This document shows positions 1 through 8,818 of a DNA stretch of 33,357 bases, piece by piece. The notes beneath the pieces were generated by a model. It had not been told where the DNA came from and searched no databases. It was given only the letters and a program-made list of their open reading frames with translations. Source of the DNA: DATAOG01 sp963753685 (lineage in GTDB: Bacteria; Pseudomonadota; Alphaproteobacteria; Geminicoccales; Geminicoccaceae). Where the stretch lies: contig CAVWDE010000026.1 of NCBI GenBank assembly GCA_963753685.1, forward strand, positions 1 through 33,357, in the 5' to 3' direction. Each line of letters starts with the position of its first letter. Position 1 is the stretch's first letter. Both the position numbers and the translations under genes were made by a program.

Positions 1-603
1 GACCTCCCTGCTCAGCCCGATCCGCACGCTGCGACCGATGGCGCCGGGGACTTGTGCGATCGCGCCCAGCCAGAGCGGCCCACCCGCGCACAGATCGGCG
101 CCATCGCAGCGGCGATCGACCCGCATCGCGGCCGCGAGCCGCCCCGGACCCCGGGCGAGATCGAGCATCCGTGATGTGCCGCGGTGACCCGCCATCAGGG
201 CGATCCCCTCCAGCGGCTCGAGCGCGCGCACGAGGACGCCGGCACCGACGCCCGCCACCTCGCTGCTGACGTTGAGCATCCAGGAGATCCCGTAGGCGCG
301 GTAGACGTAGGCGTGGCCGCGCTCGAGGAACAGCGATCGATTGCGCGGCGTCGGCCCGCGGAAGGCGTGGCCGGCGGCATCGCCGACGACGTAGGCTTCG
401 GTCTCGACGATGCGGCCGCTGAGCCGGCCCTCCGGCAGATCGTGGACCAAGACCTTGCCGATCAGATCCTGCGCGAGCTGGACGGTGTCGACCGGCAGGT
501 CGGCGCGCCGAAGGCGACGGATCAGGATCGAGGCCCGCCTCGCCTTTGGCGATCCGGTCTGAAATGCCCCGCCGCAGGCGGCGGGGGCGACACCACCCCG
601 CAT
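1..603 (-). CDS. 3-methyladenine DNA glycosylase (AAG/MPG family), partial
   Basis: Base-excision repair enzyme that removes alkylated purines such as 3-methyladenine. The reverse strand is open from an ATG at 603 to the left edge, about 200 codons, so the C-terminus lies outside the window. The family core is readable: a helix ending in DLIGKVLVHDL, then GRIVETEAYVVGDAAGHAF with the glutamate of VETEAY expected to activate water, then PRNRSLFLERGHAYVYRAYG and the MLNVSSE strand. The first ~15 residues (MRGGVAPAACGG...) are not family-like, but I see no later in-frame start before the conserved helix. No clear Shine-Dalgarno precedes 603. It lies 36 bases downstream of the small Lys-rich gene on the same strand and may be co-transcribed with it. 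Identification is firm; the exact start is not. Confidence 0.85.
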   Translation of the reverse strand, partial: MRGGVAPAACGGAFQTGSPKARRASILIRRLRRADLPVDTVQLAQDLIGKVLVHDLPEGRLSGRIVETEAYVVGDAAGHAFRGPTPRNRSLFLERGHAYVYRAYGISWMLNVSSEVAGVGAGVLVRALEPLEGIALMAGHRGTSRMLDLARGPGRLAAAMRVDRRCDGADLCAGGPLWLGAIAQVPGAIGRSVRIGLSREV

Positions 604-639
604 GGCCGGCGGAGGCCAGCGCCGGTCGCGATCCCTCGT

Positions 640-783
640 CTACTTCTTGGTATCCGCCTTGGCCGCGCCGGGCTGCGCCTTGGCGAGCGCGCTCGGCACC
701 GTGCCGCTCGACGCCGGGGCCTTCTTCTTGTCGGCCTTAGGCTTCTTGGCCTCGCGGTTGCTCCTCTTTTGACCCTTCGCCAT
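640..783 (-). CDS. small Lys-rich hypothetical protein (47 aa)
   Basis: A 47-residue basic protein beginning MAKGQKRSNREAKKPKADKK and ending in KADTKK. The ATG at 783 is preceded by a GGGAGAA Shine-Dalgarno sequence about 7 bases upstream, which supports this start over longer in-frame starts reaching 984. Short proteins starting MAKGQxRSNRE are familiar as hypotheticals in many Proteobacteria; their function is unknown to me. Composition is almost entirely Lys, Ala, Ser and Pro, with no membrane segment, so it is probably disordered and may bind nucleic acid; that role is inference only. The glycosylase gene follows 36 bases downstream on the same strand. Confidence 0.65.
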   Translation of the reverse strand: MAKGQKRSNREAKKPKADKKKAPASSGTVPSALAKAQPGAAKADTKK

Positions 784-1072
784 CGCGGTTCTCCCATCTC
801 GCTCACCGACGCGCCGCCCCGGACAATAAGCCGACCAGCAGGGCACCGGCAATCGAAACCCTTCCCGCATCCAGCGCGGGTGAGGCCGCAAGCGCCTTAT
901 CGCCCCCTCGACGGCGTCGAGATCGGGCCGGTCAGCGACCAAGTCCGCCCGGCTGTCCCGCGCCTCGCCTTCCTGACCTGCCACGGACCTGCCACGTCGC
1001 GGTAGGGATGTCGCACCGGGTCGTGGGTCAGTTTCACCGACCCCCCGCCACGTCGAGCCACCAGCCTTGCGC

Positions 1073-2434
1073 CTACTCCGCCAGGATCTGCTTGATCCGC
1101 GCGATCGTCTCGTCGACCGCCTGCTCGGGGGTGATGCCCTCGGTCACGACGCGATGGACGGCGTCCGGCCAGGGATCCCCACCCCCCTCTTGGGACCATG
1201 GCAGGGACTTGTTGTACCGCCAGTCGCCTGCGGCAACCACATACTCGTAGGAGCGTGGCCGGGTCAGAAGCTGGATGGCCGCGCGCATGCGGTGCGGGTC
1301 GCTCGGGTCGAGCCAGAATGGCGCGTCAAGCAGCTTCGGCATCGGCGGCAGCATGCGCTCACCGGAGAAGTCGAGATAGTGCGCGAGCCAGCCCTCGCCG
1401 ACCAGGAAGCGCACGAACTGCTTGGCGTTGTCAACATGCTCGCCGTCCCTGAAGACCGCGGCCCGATTGGCGAAAGTCTCGATGACGAGCGGCTGGCCGT
1501 AGGCGCCGTCGGGCCAGTCAATGGTCGCCGCATTCTCGTAGTAGTCCTTGGGCCGCTCGCGCTTGAGCGCGTTCGTGACCGAGAGCGTCTGATTCAGCGT
1601 CATCACGATGGTTTGCGCAAGGAACTGCGCGTTATTGCTGTAGCCGTCCCAAGTCACCGAATCGGGCGGCGTGCAGCCCTTGCGGTAGATGGCCGTGTAG
1701 CTGTCGACGGCCTTGATGAGCTTGCGCCGGACTTGCGGATCGTCGATCACCAGCCGGCCATCACGGGTGACATAGTGTGCTTCGTAGGCGTCGATGAACT
1801 GCCAGATACCGTTCGAGGTGTCGACCGAGGTGGGCGACATGGCGAGGCCGACGGCCCACACGTCGTCGCGGCCCAGCGCCTTGCGGACCGCCGGCTGGAC
1901 CTGGTCGCACCAGAAGGACCAGAAGGCGTCCCACTGCTTCGGGATGTCCGCGAGGGTGAAGCCGGCGCGCTCGAGCAGGGTCTTCCACACGTGAACGTGG
2001 TGGCTCACGAGGCCCATGGGCAGCAGGTAGAGGCCACGCCGGCCGGTCGTGCCGTTGAGCAGGGTGACGCGCTCGAGCGCATCCGGATCGAACAGATCGG
2101 AAAAGTGACCGATGGCGTCGGTAAGATCCACGAGGCGACCCTCGTAGGCCCATCGTTCGTAGGGTTGGGTCTCAGCAACCGTGAAGAGGAAGTCCGGGGT
2201 TGGCCGCCCGGCCCCGAGCGCGGCCACGAGGTCGGCCACGAGCTTCTCTTGGACACCGAGGACGAGCTCGACCTGCTTGCCAGTCTGCTGCTCGAAGGCG
2301 GCGACGATCTCCCTGACCGCCTCGTCCTCTTCGGCAGCTTGTCCCTTCTCCCACCACACCACGAGGTCGGCGGCCCGGGCGCCAACCGGTGTCAGAAGGA
2401 GCATCGCAGCCAGAGCGACGCAATCTGTGCGCAT
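1073..2434 (-). CDS. extracellular solute-binding protein, family 1 (sugar ABC type)
   Basis: Periplasmic substrate-binding protein of 453 aa, the usual length for carbohydrate ABC transporters. A cleavable signal peptide is visible (MRTDCVALAAMLLLTPVGARA) with an ARA cleavage site before ADLVVWW. The mature start, with a VVWW strand, then a helix containing IVAAFEQQTGKQVEL, is the classic opening of the family. Later segments include GLYLLPMG, DAFWSFW and NAKQFVRFLVGEGW. No permease or ATPase gene lies nearby, so its transport partners must be elsewhere or it is an orphan. It sits 144 bp downstream of the cytochrome c peroxidase gene on the same strand. The substrate cannot be told from sequence; sugars or polyols are the usual ligands. 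Confidence 0.85.
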   Translation of the reverse strand: MRTDCVALAAMLLLTPVGARAADLVVWWEKGQAAEEDEAVREIVAAFEQQTGKQVELVLGVQEKLVADLVAALGAGRPTPDFLFTVAETQPYERWAYEGRLVDLTDAIGHFSDLFDPDALERVTLLNGTTGRRGLYLLPMGLVSHHVHVWKTLLERAGFTLADIPKQWDAFWSFWCDQVQPAVRKALGRDDVWAVGLAMSPTSVDTSNGIWQFIDAYEAHYVTRDGRLVIDDPQVRRKLIKAVDSYTAIYRKGCTPPDSVTWDGYSNNAQFLAQTIVMTLNQTLSVTNALKRERPKDYYENAATIDWPDGAYGQPLVIETFANRAAVFRDGEHVDNAKQFVRFLVGEGWLAHYLDFSGERMLPPMPKLLDAPFWLDPSDPHRMRAAIQLLTRPRSYEYVVAAGDWRYNKSLPWSQEGGGDPWPDAVHRVVTEGITPEQAVDETIARIKQILAE

Positions 2435-2578
2435 GAACCGCCTCCCCGATCAAAATTGCCGCGTCAATATGCTCTGGTCAGACGGGTGCGGCAACGATCG
2501 TCGCCAGCGACGGGTGTTCAGCATTACCGGCTGCGCAACTGGGGCGGTTAGCCGAACAGCCTCTGCCAACTAGACCGG

Positions 2579-3896
2579 TCATTTGATGGTCATGCTGATC
2601 GGATTTTCACCCTGATGGTCGGTGGCATAACCGTCGGTGAGCGTCTTCAGGAAGGCGACGACGTCGTCGATCTCGGCCTCGGTCAGGGCGGGCGGGTCGC
2701 CCGGGTGGCGGCCGTCGAAGGGCGGCTCGTCGCTCAGGTTCTGCCAATAGTGCGGCGGCAGGTCGTCGAACTTGTGGACGCTGCCGTCCTGGTTGCGCGG
2801 GTACCAGCGCTCGGGGTTGGTATCGCGCGTGGCATAGAATTCGACCGCCTTGCGCAGGGAGTGGAAGACGCCGTTGTGGAAGAAGGACTGGCGGAGTGCG
2901 ACGTTGCGCAGGCTGGGCGTGCGGAACAGGCCGCAATAGTCCCTGCGCTCGCGCAGATCGGTGCGCAGCGGCCCGCACAAGCCCAGATCGAAATAGGCCG
3001 GATCGGCATTCGCCGGGATCTCCGGATTGCGCGGCACGCCGAGCGCGATCAGGCCGAAGTCGGTGAACTGCGGCGGGGTGCCGTCGTTGCCGCGCTCGCT
3101 GATGTGGCAGCCCCCGCAGTTGCCTTTTTCCGGGTCGTCGAACAGCTCGAGCCCGCGCTGCTCGGCGGGCGAGAGGGTCGCTTCGCCGGCAAGATACGCA
3201 TCATATTTGCTGCTGTAGGGATAGAAGGTCCGCCAGTCCTGCTCGAACACCTCGAACGACTTGAGGACCGCGTCGAACACCGCGCTCCGGTCCTTAAGGA
3301 TCGGAGCGCCGAAGATCGCCCGCAGCTCCTGGCCATAGCCCGCCTGCAGCACGCGCGCCACGAGCGCATCCGGGCTCGCGTTCGCCATCTCGAACGGCGA
3401 GAGCAGCGGGATCCGCGCCTGGCTGTGGCCGCGGTCGACCCGGCCGTCCCAGGTCAGGCCGCCGGTCGGTCCGTTGTCGATGCTCGGATCGGCATCGTCC
3501 TCGCTGTCGAAAAAATGCTCGGTGAACGCCGGCACCACCTGCAGATAGGTGAGCGAGGGTACCGCCCGCAGGCCGGGCTGGCGCAGATCGCTGCCGCCCT
3601 GCTTGGACGGCATCGGCGTTGGGCGGACCGAAGGCGTGCGCCGGGTCGTGGCACGACGCGCAGGCCTGCCGGCCGGACGCCGACAGCCGGGCATCGAAGA
3701 ACAGGGCACGCCCGAGCGCCGCGAGCGCCGCCGCCTGCCGGCGCACCTCGGCCCGGCTCATGCCGGCGCCCGCCTGCGCCACCGCCCCGGCCGGCAGGCT
3801 CGCCGCGCCGGCCACCATCGGCCGCCCCGGCACCAACGCCAAGACGCCCGTCACCAGCATGGCGGCGAGCACGCCCCACCGCCGGCGCCTGGCCAT
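2579..3896 (-). pseudogene. di-haem cytochrome c peroxidase / MauG-like, one frameshift
   Basis: Periplasmic di-haem peroxidase-like protein that would reduce H2O2 with electrons from small cytochromes. The ATG at 3896 has a GGGAGGG Shine-Dalgarno and is followed by a signal sequence (MARRRRWGVLAAMLVTGVLA). The first haem site CASCH is read in this frame; after ADAVQAG the reading continues in another frame as GGSDLRQPGLRAVPSLTYLQ, with the second haem site CGGCH and the family segments TPSLRNVALRQSFFHNGVF and DDVVAFLKTLTDG. Removing one C from the CCC run at 3597-3599 joins the halves with no missing residues. Everything else is intact, so this is either a recent lesion or a sequence error. 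The downstream half could also be read from an internal start at 3709, but that product would lack the signal and first haem. Confidence 0.85.
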
Positions 3897-4125
3897 GGCG
3901 ATCCCTCCCGACGAGCTTTCCGGTCCACCCACGATAGGCCGCCCGCGGCGCGCCGGGCAAGCGCACGCCCTGCGATCCCGCCGGCATCTTAGAATCATCC
4001 CAAGGTGTTGCGTTCGCGGCGCCGCCGGGCTTTAATCGCCGGTCATCAACCCGTCACATCATCCTGCCAACACGCGGACGCGCGCCGGTCGCCCGGCAAC
4101 GCGCCCCAGGTCCAGGGAGGCCCTC
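3897..4125. promoter_or_regulatory. divergent intergenic region, peroxidase / phosphoesterase
   Basis: The 229 bases between two divergent genes for exported proteins must hold both promoters. I see a Shine-Dalgarno (GGGAGGG, reverse strand) just upstream of 3896, a GANTC site (GAATC, about 3982) and one TTAA (about 4031). No clear -35/-10 pair is readable in this GC-rich DNA. Confidence 0.4.
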
Positions 4126-5692
4126 ATGACGTACCGGATCCTGGCCAACGTCGCCGCCGCCGCCCTTATCGGCATGGCCCCCCTGCTCGCGGGCTGCACC
4201 GCCGAGAAAACCATGGGCACGGCCGCCGAAATGGCAGCCAGGCCGGACCTCGACCAGGTCCAGAATGTGGTCGTGATCTTCGCCGAGAACCGCAGCTTCG
4301 ACAATCTCTACAGCGCGTTTCCCGGTGCCAATGGTCTCGCCGACGCGAGCCCGGCCAGCATGACCCAGCTCGATCGCGACGGCACCAAGCTCACCGAGCT
4401 GCCGCCGGTCTGGGAGGGCCTGACCGCCAAGGGCGTGACCCCGCCGGTCACCGAAGCCGAGACCGAGCACCTGCCGAACCAGCCGTTCGCGGTCGACGAC
4501 CCGCAGGGCTTCAACCTGTCGCTCGCCACGCTGACCACCGACCTCTGGCACCGCTTCTACCAGAACCAGATGCAGATCGACGGCGGCAGGAACGACAAGT
4601 TCGTCGCCTGGGCCGACAGCGGCGCCCTGGTCATGAGCCACTGGGACGGCTCAAAGATGGCGATGTGGCAGGTGGCCAAGGACTACACGCTGGCCGACAA
4701 CTTCTTCATGGGCGCGTTCGGCGGCTCGTTCATGAACCACATCTGGCTGTCCTGCGCCTGCGTGCTCACCTACCCGAACGCCGACACGAGCCCGGCCAAG
4801 CCCTCGATCGCCGCGGTCGAGCCCGACGGGGTGACCCTGACGCTCGCCGCCAACTCCCCCAAATCCGCCCAGGGCGGCGTGCCCAAGTTCAAATCCGACG
4901 GCAACCTCACCCCCGACTTTTACGCCGTCAACACCATGCAGCCGCCCTACCAGCCGAGCGCCAACAAGCCCGCCACAGGCGGCGACCCGCGCTTTGCCGA
5001 TCCCTCCAACAAGACCACCATGCCGCCCCAGACCGCAGCCCACGATCGGCGACCTGTTGTCCGCCAAGGGCGTGAGCTGGGCCTGGTACGCCGGCGCCTG
5101 GCAGCAGGTCCTCGACCACGGCAACACCAAGCCCGTGCCCGCCTTCCAGTACCACCACCAGCCCTTCAATTATTTTTCGAACTTTGCCCCCGGCACCGCC
5201 GCACGCGCCCAGCACCTGCGCGACGGCGGCCTGAACGGCACCGAGTTCATCAAGACGATCGACGCCGGCCAACTGCCTGCCGTGGCCTTCTACAAGCCCC
5301 AGGGCAACCTCAACCAGCACTCGGGCTACGCCAACATCACCGCCGGCGACCAGCACATCGCCGACCTGATCGCCCACCTCCAGAAGAGCCCGCAATGGGC
5401 GCACATGCTGGTGATCGTGACCTACGACGAGAACGGCGGCATCTGGGACCACGTGGCGCCGCCCAAGGGCGACCGCTGGGGCCCCGGCACCCGCATCCCG
5501 GCGATCATCGTTTCCCCATTTGCCAAACGCGGCTTCGTCGACCACACCCCGTACGACACGACCTCGATCCTCCGCTTCATCACCCGCCGCTTCGACCTCC
5601 CGACGCTCGCCGGCATCAAGCAACGCGACGACGCGATCGCCGCCCACGGCGAGCCGCCGCTGGGCGATCTCACCAACGCGCTCAACCAGTGA
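4126..5692 (+). pseudogene. phosphoesterase-family lipoprotein (AcpA / phospholipase C type), one frameshift
   Basis: Secreted phosphoesterase related to acid phosphatase AcpA and bacterial phospholipase C. The N-terminus (MTYRILANVAAAALIGMAPL) ends in a lipobox LLAGC with Cys24, so the protein should be a lipoprotein. VVVIFAENRSFDNLYSAFPG is the signature metal and nucleophile motif of the family, and the C-terminal half holds VIVTYDENGGIWDHVAPP and RIPAIIVSPFAKRGFVDHTPYD. The two halves are in different frames: the first reads to about 5035 (...TTMPPQTA), the second resumes at TIGDLLSAKGVSWAWYAG. Removing one C from the CCC at 5039-5041 restores one protein of about 520 aa. Identification is firm; whether the break is real is open. 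Confidence 0.85.
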
Positions 5693-5739
5693 CGGGGACA
5701 AGTCCATGGCCGGTCAGGCGTCTTGCGTGACCGGACCGC

Positions 5740-6150
5740 TCAGCGATCTTCGTAGGGGTTGAGGATCGGCACGTTCGTGGGCTCGAAATGCCGGCGGTTG
5801 CGGGTCACGACGGTCAGGCCGTGCTCCAGGGCGGTGGCCGCGATCAAGAGATCGGTCCCGGCATGGCCGATCGCCTCGCATAAGCGACCCCAGCGCCGCG
5901 CGACCGCGACATCCGCGACCAAAATATGATCGCCGTAGGCGGTCAGGATCTGCCCCAGCCACGCCATGAGCTGCTCGGCGAACGGGTCGCTCCGCCGCCG
6001 CGCCCGGGCAATCCCCCGCTCGATCTCGCCGACCGAGAGCACGCTGACGAAGGCGTCCGCCGCCGCCACCCCCCGGAGCCATGCGATCACCCGCGGCTCC
6101 GGTCGCCGCTTTATCGATTCCGACAGCACCATCGTATCGAGCAGATACAT
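5740..6150 (-). CDS. vapC: VapC-type PIN-domain toxin
   Basis: PIN-domain ribonuclease, 136 aa, the toxin of a type II toxin-antitoxin pair. Acidic active-site residues are in the expected places: Asp5 in MYLLDTMVLSE, Glu42 in VLSVGEIERG, and Asp100 in HAGTDLLIAATALEHG, followed by TVVTRNRRHFEP with the conserved Thr116-Arg-Asn. The usual D-x-N after the first strand is D-T-M here, a common variation. The ATG overlaps the antitoxin stop by one base (TGATG on the reverse strand), so translation is coupled. Expected to be an Mg2+-dependent endoribonuclease neutralised by the upstream protein. Confidence 0.88.
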   Translation of the reverse strand: MYLLDTMVLSESIKRRPEPRVIAWLRGVAAADAFVSVLSVGEIERGIARARRRSDPFAEQLMAWLGQILTAYGDHILVADVAVARRWGRLCEAIGHAGTDLLIAATALEHGLTVVTRNRRHFEPTNVPILNPYEDR

Positions 6151-6431
6151 CAGAGATCGACGTCCCGCGGCTCCAGCTCGATCCGGGGAAAAAGCTCCTC
6201 GTCATCGCCAATCTCGGGCGGCCGCTTGGGTGCCGCCAGGATGTGCTCGATGAACGAAGGCCGGCCGAGCCGCTCCTGCTCGCGTAGCTTGTGGTAATCC
6301 TCGACCGCGAGCACCACGACCGCGCTGCGCCCGTGCTTGGTCACGAACTGCGGCGTACCCGCCTCGGCCGCGGCGACGACCGCGCTGAACCGGTTCTTCG
6401 CATCCTGCAGCGACCACTGCGCCTGAGCCAT
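6150..6431 (-). CDS. Phd/YefM-family antitoxin
   Basis: 93-aa antitoxin encoded just before the PIN toxin. The N-terminal half (WSLQDAKNRFSAVVAAAEAG then PQFVTKHGRSAVVVLAVEDY) is the Phd/YefM DNA-binding fold, with the typical pattern of a conserved Gly, a beta strand and an E/DxY ending. The C-terminal acidic tail (GDDEELFPRIELEPRDVDL) is expected to wrap around and block the toxin active site. Stop and toxin start overlap by one base. A GAGGG Shine-Dalgarno precedes the ATG at 6431. A perfect inverted repeat at 6443-6465 is a candidate operator for autoregulation. Phd-type antitoxins pair with PIN toxins as well as Doc, so this is a normal hybrid. Confidence 0.87.
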   Translation of the reverse strand: MAQAQWSLQDAKNRFSAVVAAAEAGTPQFVTKHGRSAVVVLAVEDYHKLREQERLGRPSFIEHILAAPKRPPEIGDDEELFPRIELEPRDVDL

Positions 6432-6442
6432 CGGACACCCTC

Positions 6443-6465
6443 TGTCTAGACGTTCTGGCTAGACA
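6443..6465. promoter_or_regulatory. candidate operator of the toxin-antitoxin operon
   Basis: Perfect 7-bp inverted repeat TGTCTAG-N9-CTAGACA, ending 11 bases before the antitoxin start codon. Read on the reverse strand it overlaps a -10-like AATATG. Toxin-antitoxin complexes normally repress their own promoters by binding such dyads; binding here is inferred. Confidence 0.5.
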
Positions 6466-6492
6466 TATTGCGCCGCTTCCCCGGCGCGGCAA

Positions 6493-6990
6493 TCAGCGCG
6501 CCGGGTCACTCACGACCTGGCCAGTGCTCCCGGTCGTGGTCCCGGAGCTCAGCGCGGCGAGCCGCCCCTCGATCGTCGCGATGAAGTAAGCATCCGGGGC
6601 CGCCAGCCGGCCGCTCGCGCCCAGACCCTTGGCGATCTCGAGCGCGGCCTGCCAGTGCCGCCGGGCCTCTGCCGCCTCGCGCCGCTGCTCCGCCAGATCG
6701 GCGAGCTTCCAGTGCGACACGATCAAATCGCGCTGCCACTCGGCGTTGCCGGGGTCCTGCGCGGCGAGCTTCTGTCGGATGGCGAGGCTGGCCTGGTAGG
6801 CCTCGAGCGCGCCGCCCAGATCCCCCTGCGCGCTCTGCACGTCGCCGATCTTGTTGAAGCTGACCGAGAGGTCGCGCTGCCAGCCGGCGTTGCCGGGGTC
6901 CTGCGCGGCGAGCTTCTGGGCGATGGCGAGATCTTGCTGGTAGGCCTTGAGTGCGCCGGCGAGATCGCCCTTCGCAAGCAGGTCGCCCAC
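6493..6990 (-). pseudogene. C-terminal fragment of a tetratricopeptide-repeat protein
   Basis: The reading frame gives at least two full TPR units (AGALKAYQQDLAIAQKLAAQDPGN and GGALEAYQASLAIRQKLAAQDPGN, both followed by W-QRDL) then a degenerate third with LADLAEQRREAAEARRHWQA. Such repeats normally form the C-terminal half of much larger alphaproteobacterial signalling proteins with an N-terminal TIR, caspase-like or kinase domain. Here the frame begins at a GTG at 6990 with an in-frame stop five codons upstream and no Shine-Dalgarno, and nothing upstream resembles an effector domain. I read it as the remaining 3' end of a decayed gene, although a 165-aa stand-alone TPR protein cannot be excluded. 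Confidence 0.6.
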
Positions 6991-8306
6991 CGCTATCGAG
7001 AGTCATCACGGGGCCGCGGAAGATGGCCCTCCGCTCTCTCCATGCCCAGCGCGTGCCAGCGCGGCCTCGACATTCACCGGCTCGGCGACCGCTTCCATCT
7101 CGGCGTCGAGTGCGTCCTCAGATACGGCTGAAGCCGCGTCGTCCGATTGATCGTCGGACGCCAATCTTGAAGCTGTTGCCTGATGCCTCCTTGATGATCC
7201 GGGCGCGAGCTTTCGGAGCGCCTCCTCACACTTTAAGGCCCCACCGGCTCGGGCGGCCGGCCACCCATCCGCTCGGCCGCGCACCGCCAACGCCGCTCCG
7301 GCGAGCAGCCCGGCCTGCTCGGTGCGGGTGAGTTTCTGGCGTGCGAGAGCGGCTCGTCATGGCTCTAAGATGATAATGTCGAACTCGGTCCGCATCAAAT
7401 CGAAAACCTGAAACTCCATCCCTACCCCAGCGCGCCTATGTGCCGGAACCGGTTGAGCCGGCCGCTGTGCTCAAGCGGTCGCGCGGGATCACGAAGAGCC
7501 GAGGCTTGCCAGATCGCAAATAAATTCCTCCGCACAAGGGTGACGATATCGTCGTGCTGGAACGGCGTAATCTCACCCATGAGCGACCATCTGCGCGCAG
7601 CCGGGCGAACGTCCTGCGATAATCTTTGAGCTTCTGGGTTGCCGCGCATCGCTGTTCCGCACCGCATTCAGAACATCGTATAGAGCGGCTTGGGGCTCGA
7701 GCTCGGCGGCGCGCAGTCGCGTTCTTGGCCGCCGCCTCCTTGGCGGCGACGAGCTCGGCGGTGATCTGATCGAGCGCCAATTCGTGCGCGCCGCTGAGTG
7801 GACGCCGTGGCTTGCCGGGTCGAAGCGAACTCACTGCACCATAGCAACCCCCATAGCGTCCTCCGAGATAGTCATCGCAGACCCTCGATCGGTAATGCGG
7901 AAATTCGTCGAGTGAGACGAACACGGGCCCGCCATCCGAGCGCTCCCAGCCGCAACTGTGAGTTATGATTGGCAGCAGGCTAAGGGCTGCACCTATCGTG
8001 CCCACAAGCCGGTGAAACGGTGCAAGTCCGACCGCCTATCGACGCAGCAATTCGCGCCTACGCCGAAGCTATCGCGAAGGCCGAGCCGCAGTGAAGAACC
8101 GGCCATCGTGGCCACGTGGCCTGGCTGGCCGAGCCGCGCAACACCCGGTAGACCATGCGCCCGACGACGTTCGAAGCAATCGCCCAGAAAGCATCGATGT
8201 GCCGTGGGCAGCCGGAGTTGCGCCGCTTGCTCGCTGCAAAGGTGCCACCTCGCCCAGAAGCGTCACCTGGCTGCACACATCTGTGCCACAGCGGCGCATG
8301 GAGATT

Positions 8307-8338
8307 CGATGGAGGCTCCATCGCGGATCAATCCGGCC
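8307..8338. repeat. hairpin repeat, copy A
   Basis: Palindrome CGATGGAG-G-CTCCATCG followed by GGATCAATCCGGCC. The same palindrome arms and the same following sequence recur at 8543-8591, where the hairpin loop is longer. Likely two copies of a small repeated element. Confidence 0.6.
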
Positions 8339-8465
8339 TGGCCGGGCGAAGCCCGGTTTTCCTGGGCCGGGACGCGGTTGCCTCCAGATGTGAGGTCCAT
8401 GTTGACTCCACTTGATTGATGCGCGGCCGCCGTTCGTGATCATGGCATCAGACCAAGAAAAAAGT

Positions 8466-8519
8466 GCGACACAAGTGGCGCATGCATGCGACACTTCTAA
8501 ATCGAAAACGCGACACTTG
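8466..8519. repeat. three spaced GCGACAC motifs, possible IS21-type end
   Basis: TGCGACACAAG, TGCGACACTTC and CGCGACACTTG occur at roughly 22-base spacing in an AT-richer stretch. Multiple short terminal repeats of this sort are typical of IS21-family ends, but no transposase gene is present and the assignment is from pattern memory only. Confidence 0.3.
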
Positions 8520-8542
8520 TGAGTAACGGAGTGTGCGCTCGG

Positions 8543-8591
8543 CGATGGAGGCCAGGCGCTGCCGGCGCCTCCATCGGGATCAATCCGGCCC
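8543..8591. repeat. hairpin repeat, copy B
   Basis: Perfect 10-bp stem CGATGGAGGC / GCCTCCATCG (8543-8552 and 8567-8576) with a 14-base loop, followed by GGGATCAATCCGGCC as in copy A. It lies about 240 bp from copy A in the same orientation. Confidence 0.65.
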
Positions 8592-8818
8592 CCGGATGGA
8601 GCCGGATGGAGCCTGCGGGCCGGATCGGGCAAGGCTGCGCTTGTGCCCGGCCCTCTTTTCTCAGGCGGCGAAAGCGTGTAGGTGACGGCGAAGCGCTGTG
8701 CCGGCCATCGCGGCCGGCGGCAGCCTTGTGGTGTGCCCGCAGCAGAGCTCGAGTGGCAGGATGACCGAGGCCTCGGCACAGGAAGAACCGGTCCGGACCG
8801 AGCCGATCCAGCACCGAC

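Larger units (their letters stand above)
6991..8760. other. decayed mosaic region without a supported gene
   Basis: About 1.8 kb in which no frame looks like a conserved protein on either strand. Possible remnants: a reverse-strand frame at about 7006-7345 containing LTRTEQAGLLAGAALAVRG with no good start; a reverse-strand frame at 7436-8005 with a DQITAELVAAKEAAAKNA helix; and a short reverse-strand frame at about 7422-7580 starting MGEITPFQHDDIVTLVRRNL. None is recognisable. The right part holds two related hairpins (8307-8338, 8543-8591) and three TGCGACAC/CGCGACAC motifs (8466-8519). Base composition and stop density suggest decaying insertions between the TPR fragment and the ferredoxin reductase gene. 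Confidence 0.5.

Noticed and set aside
1067..2551. Long open frame on the plus strand
   Set aside because: It is antisense to the solute-binding protein gene, which has a signal peptide and family motifs; the plus frame is a GC-rich shadow.
7975..8060. Cobalamin-type riboswitch
   Set aside because: The conserved GCCACTG core is missing and no B12-related gene follows.
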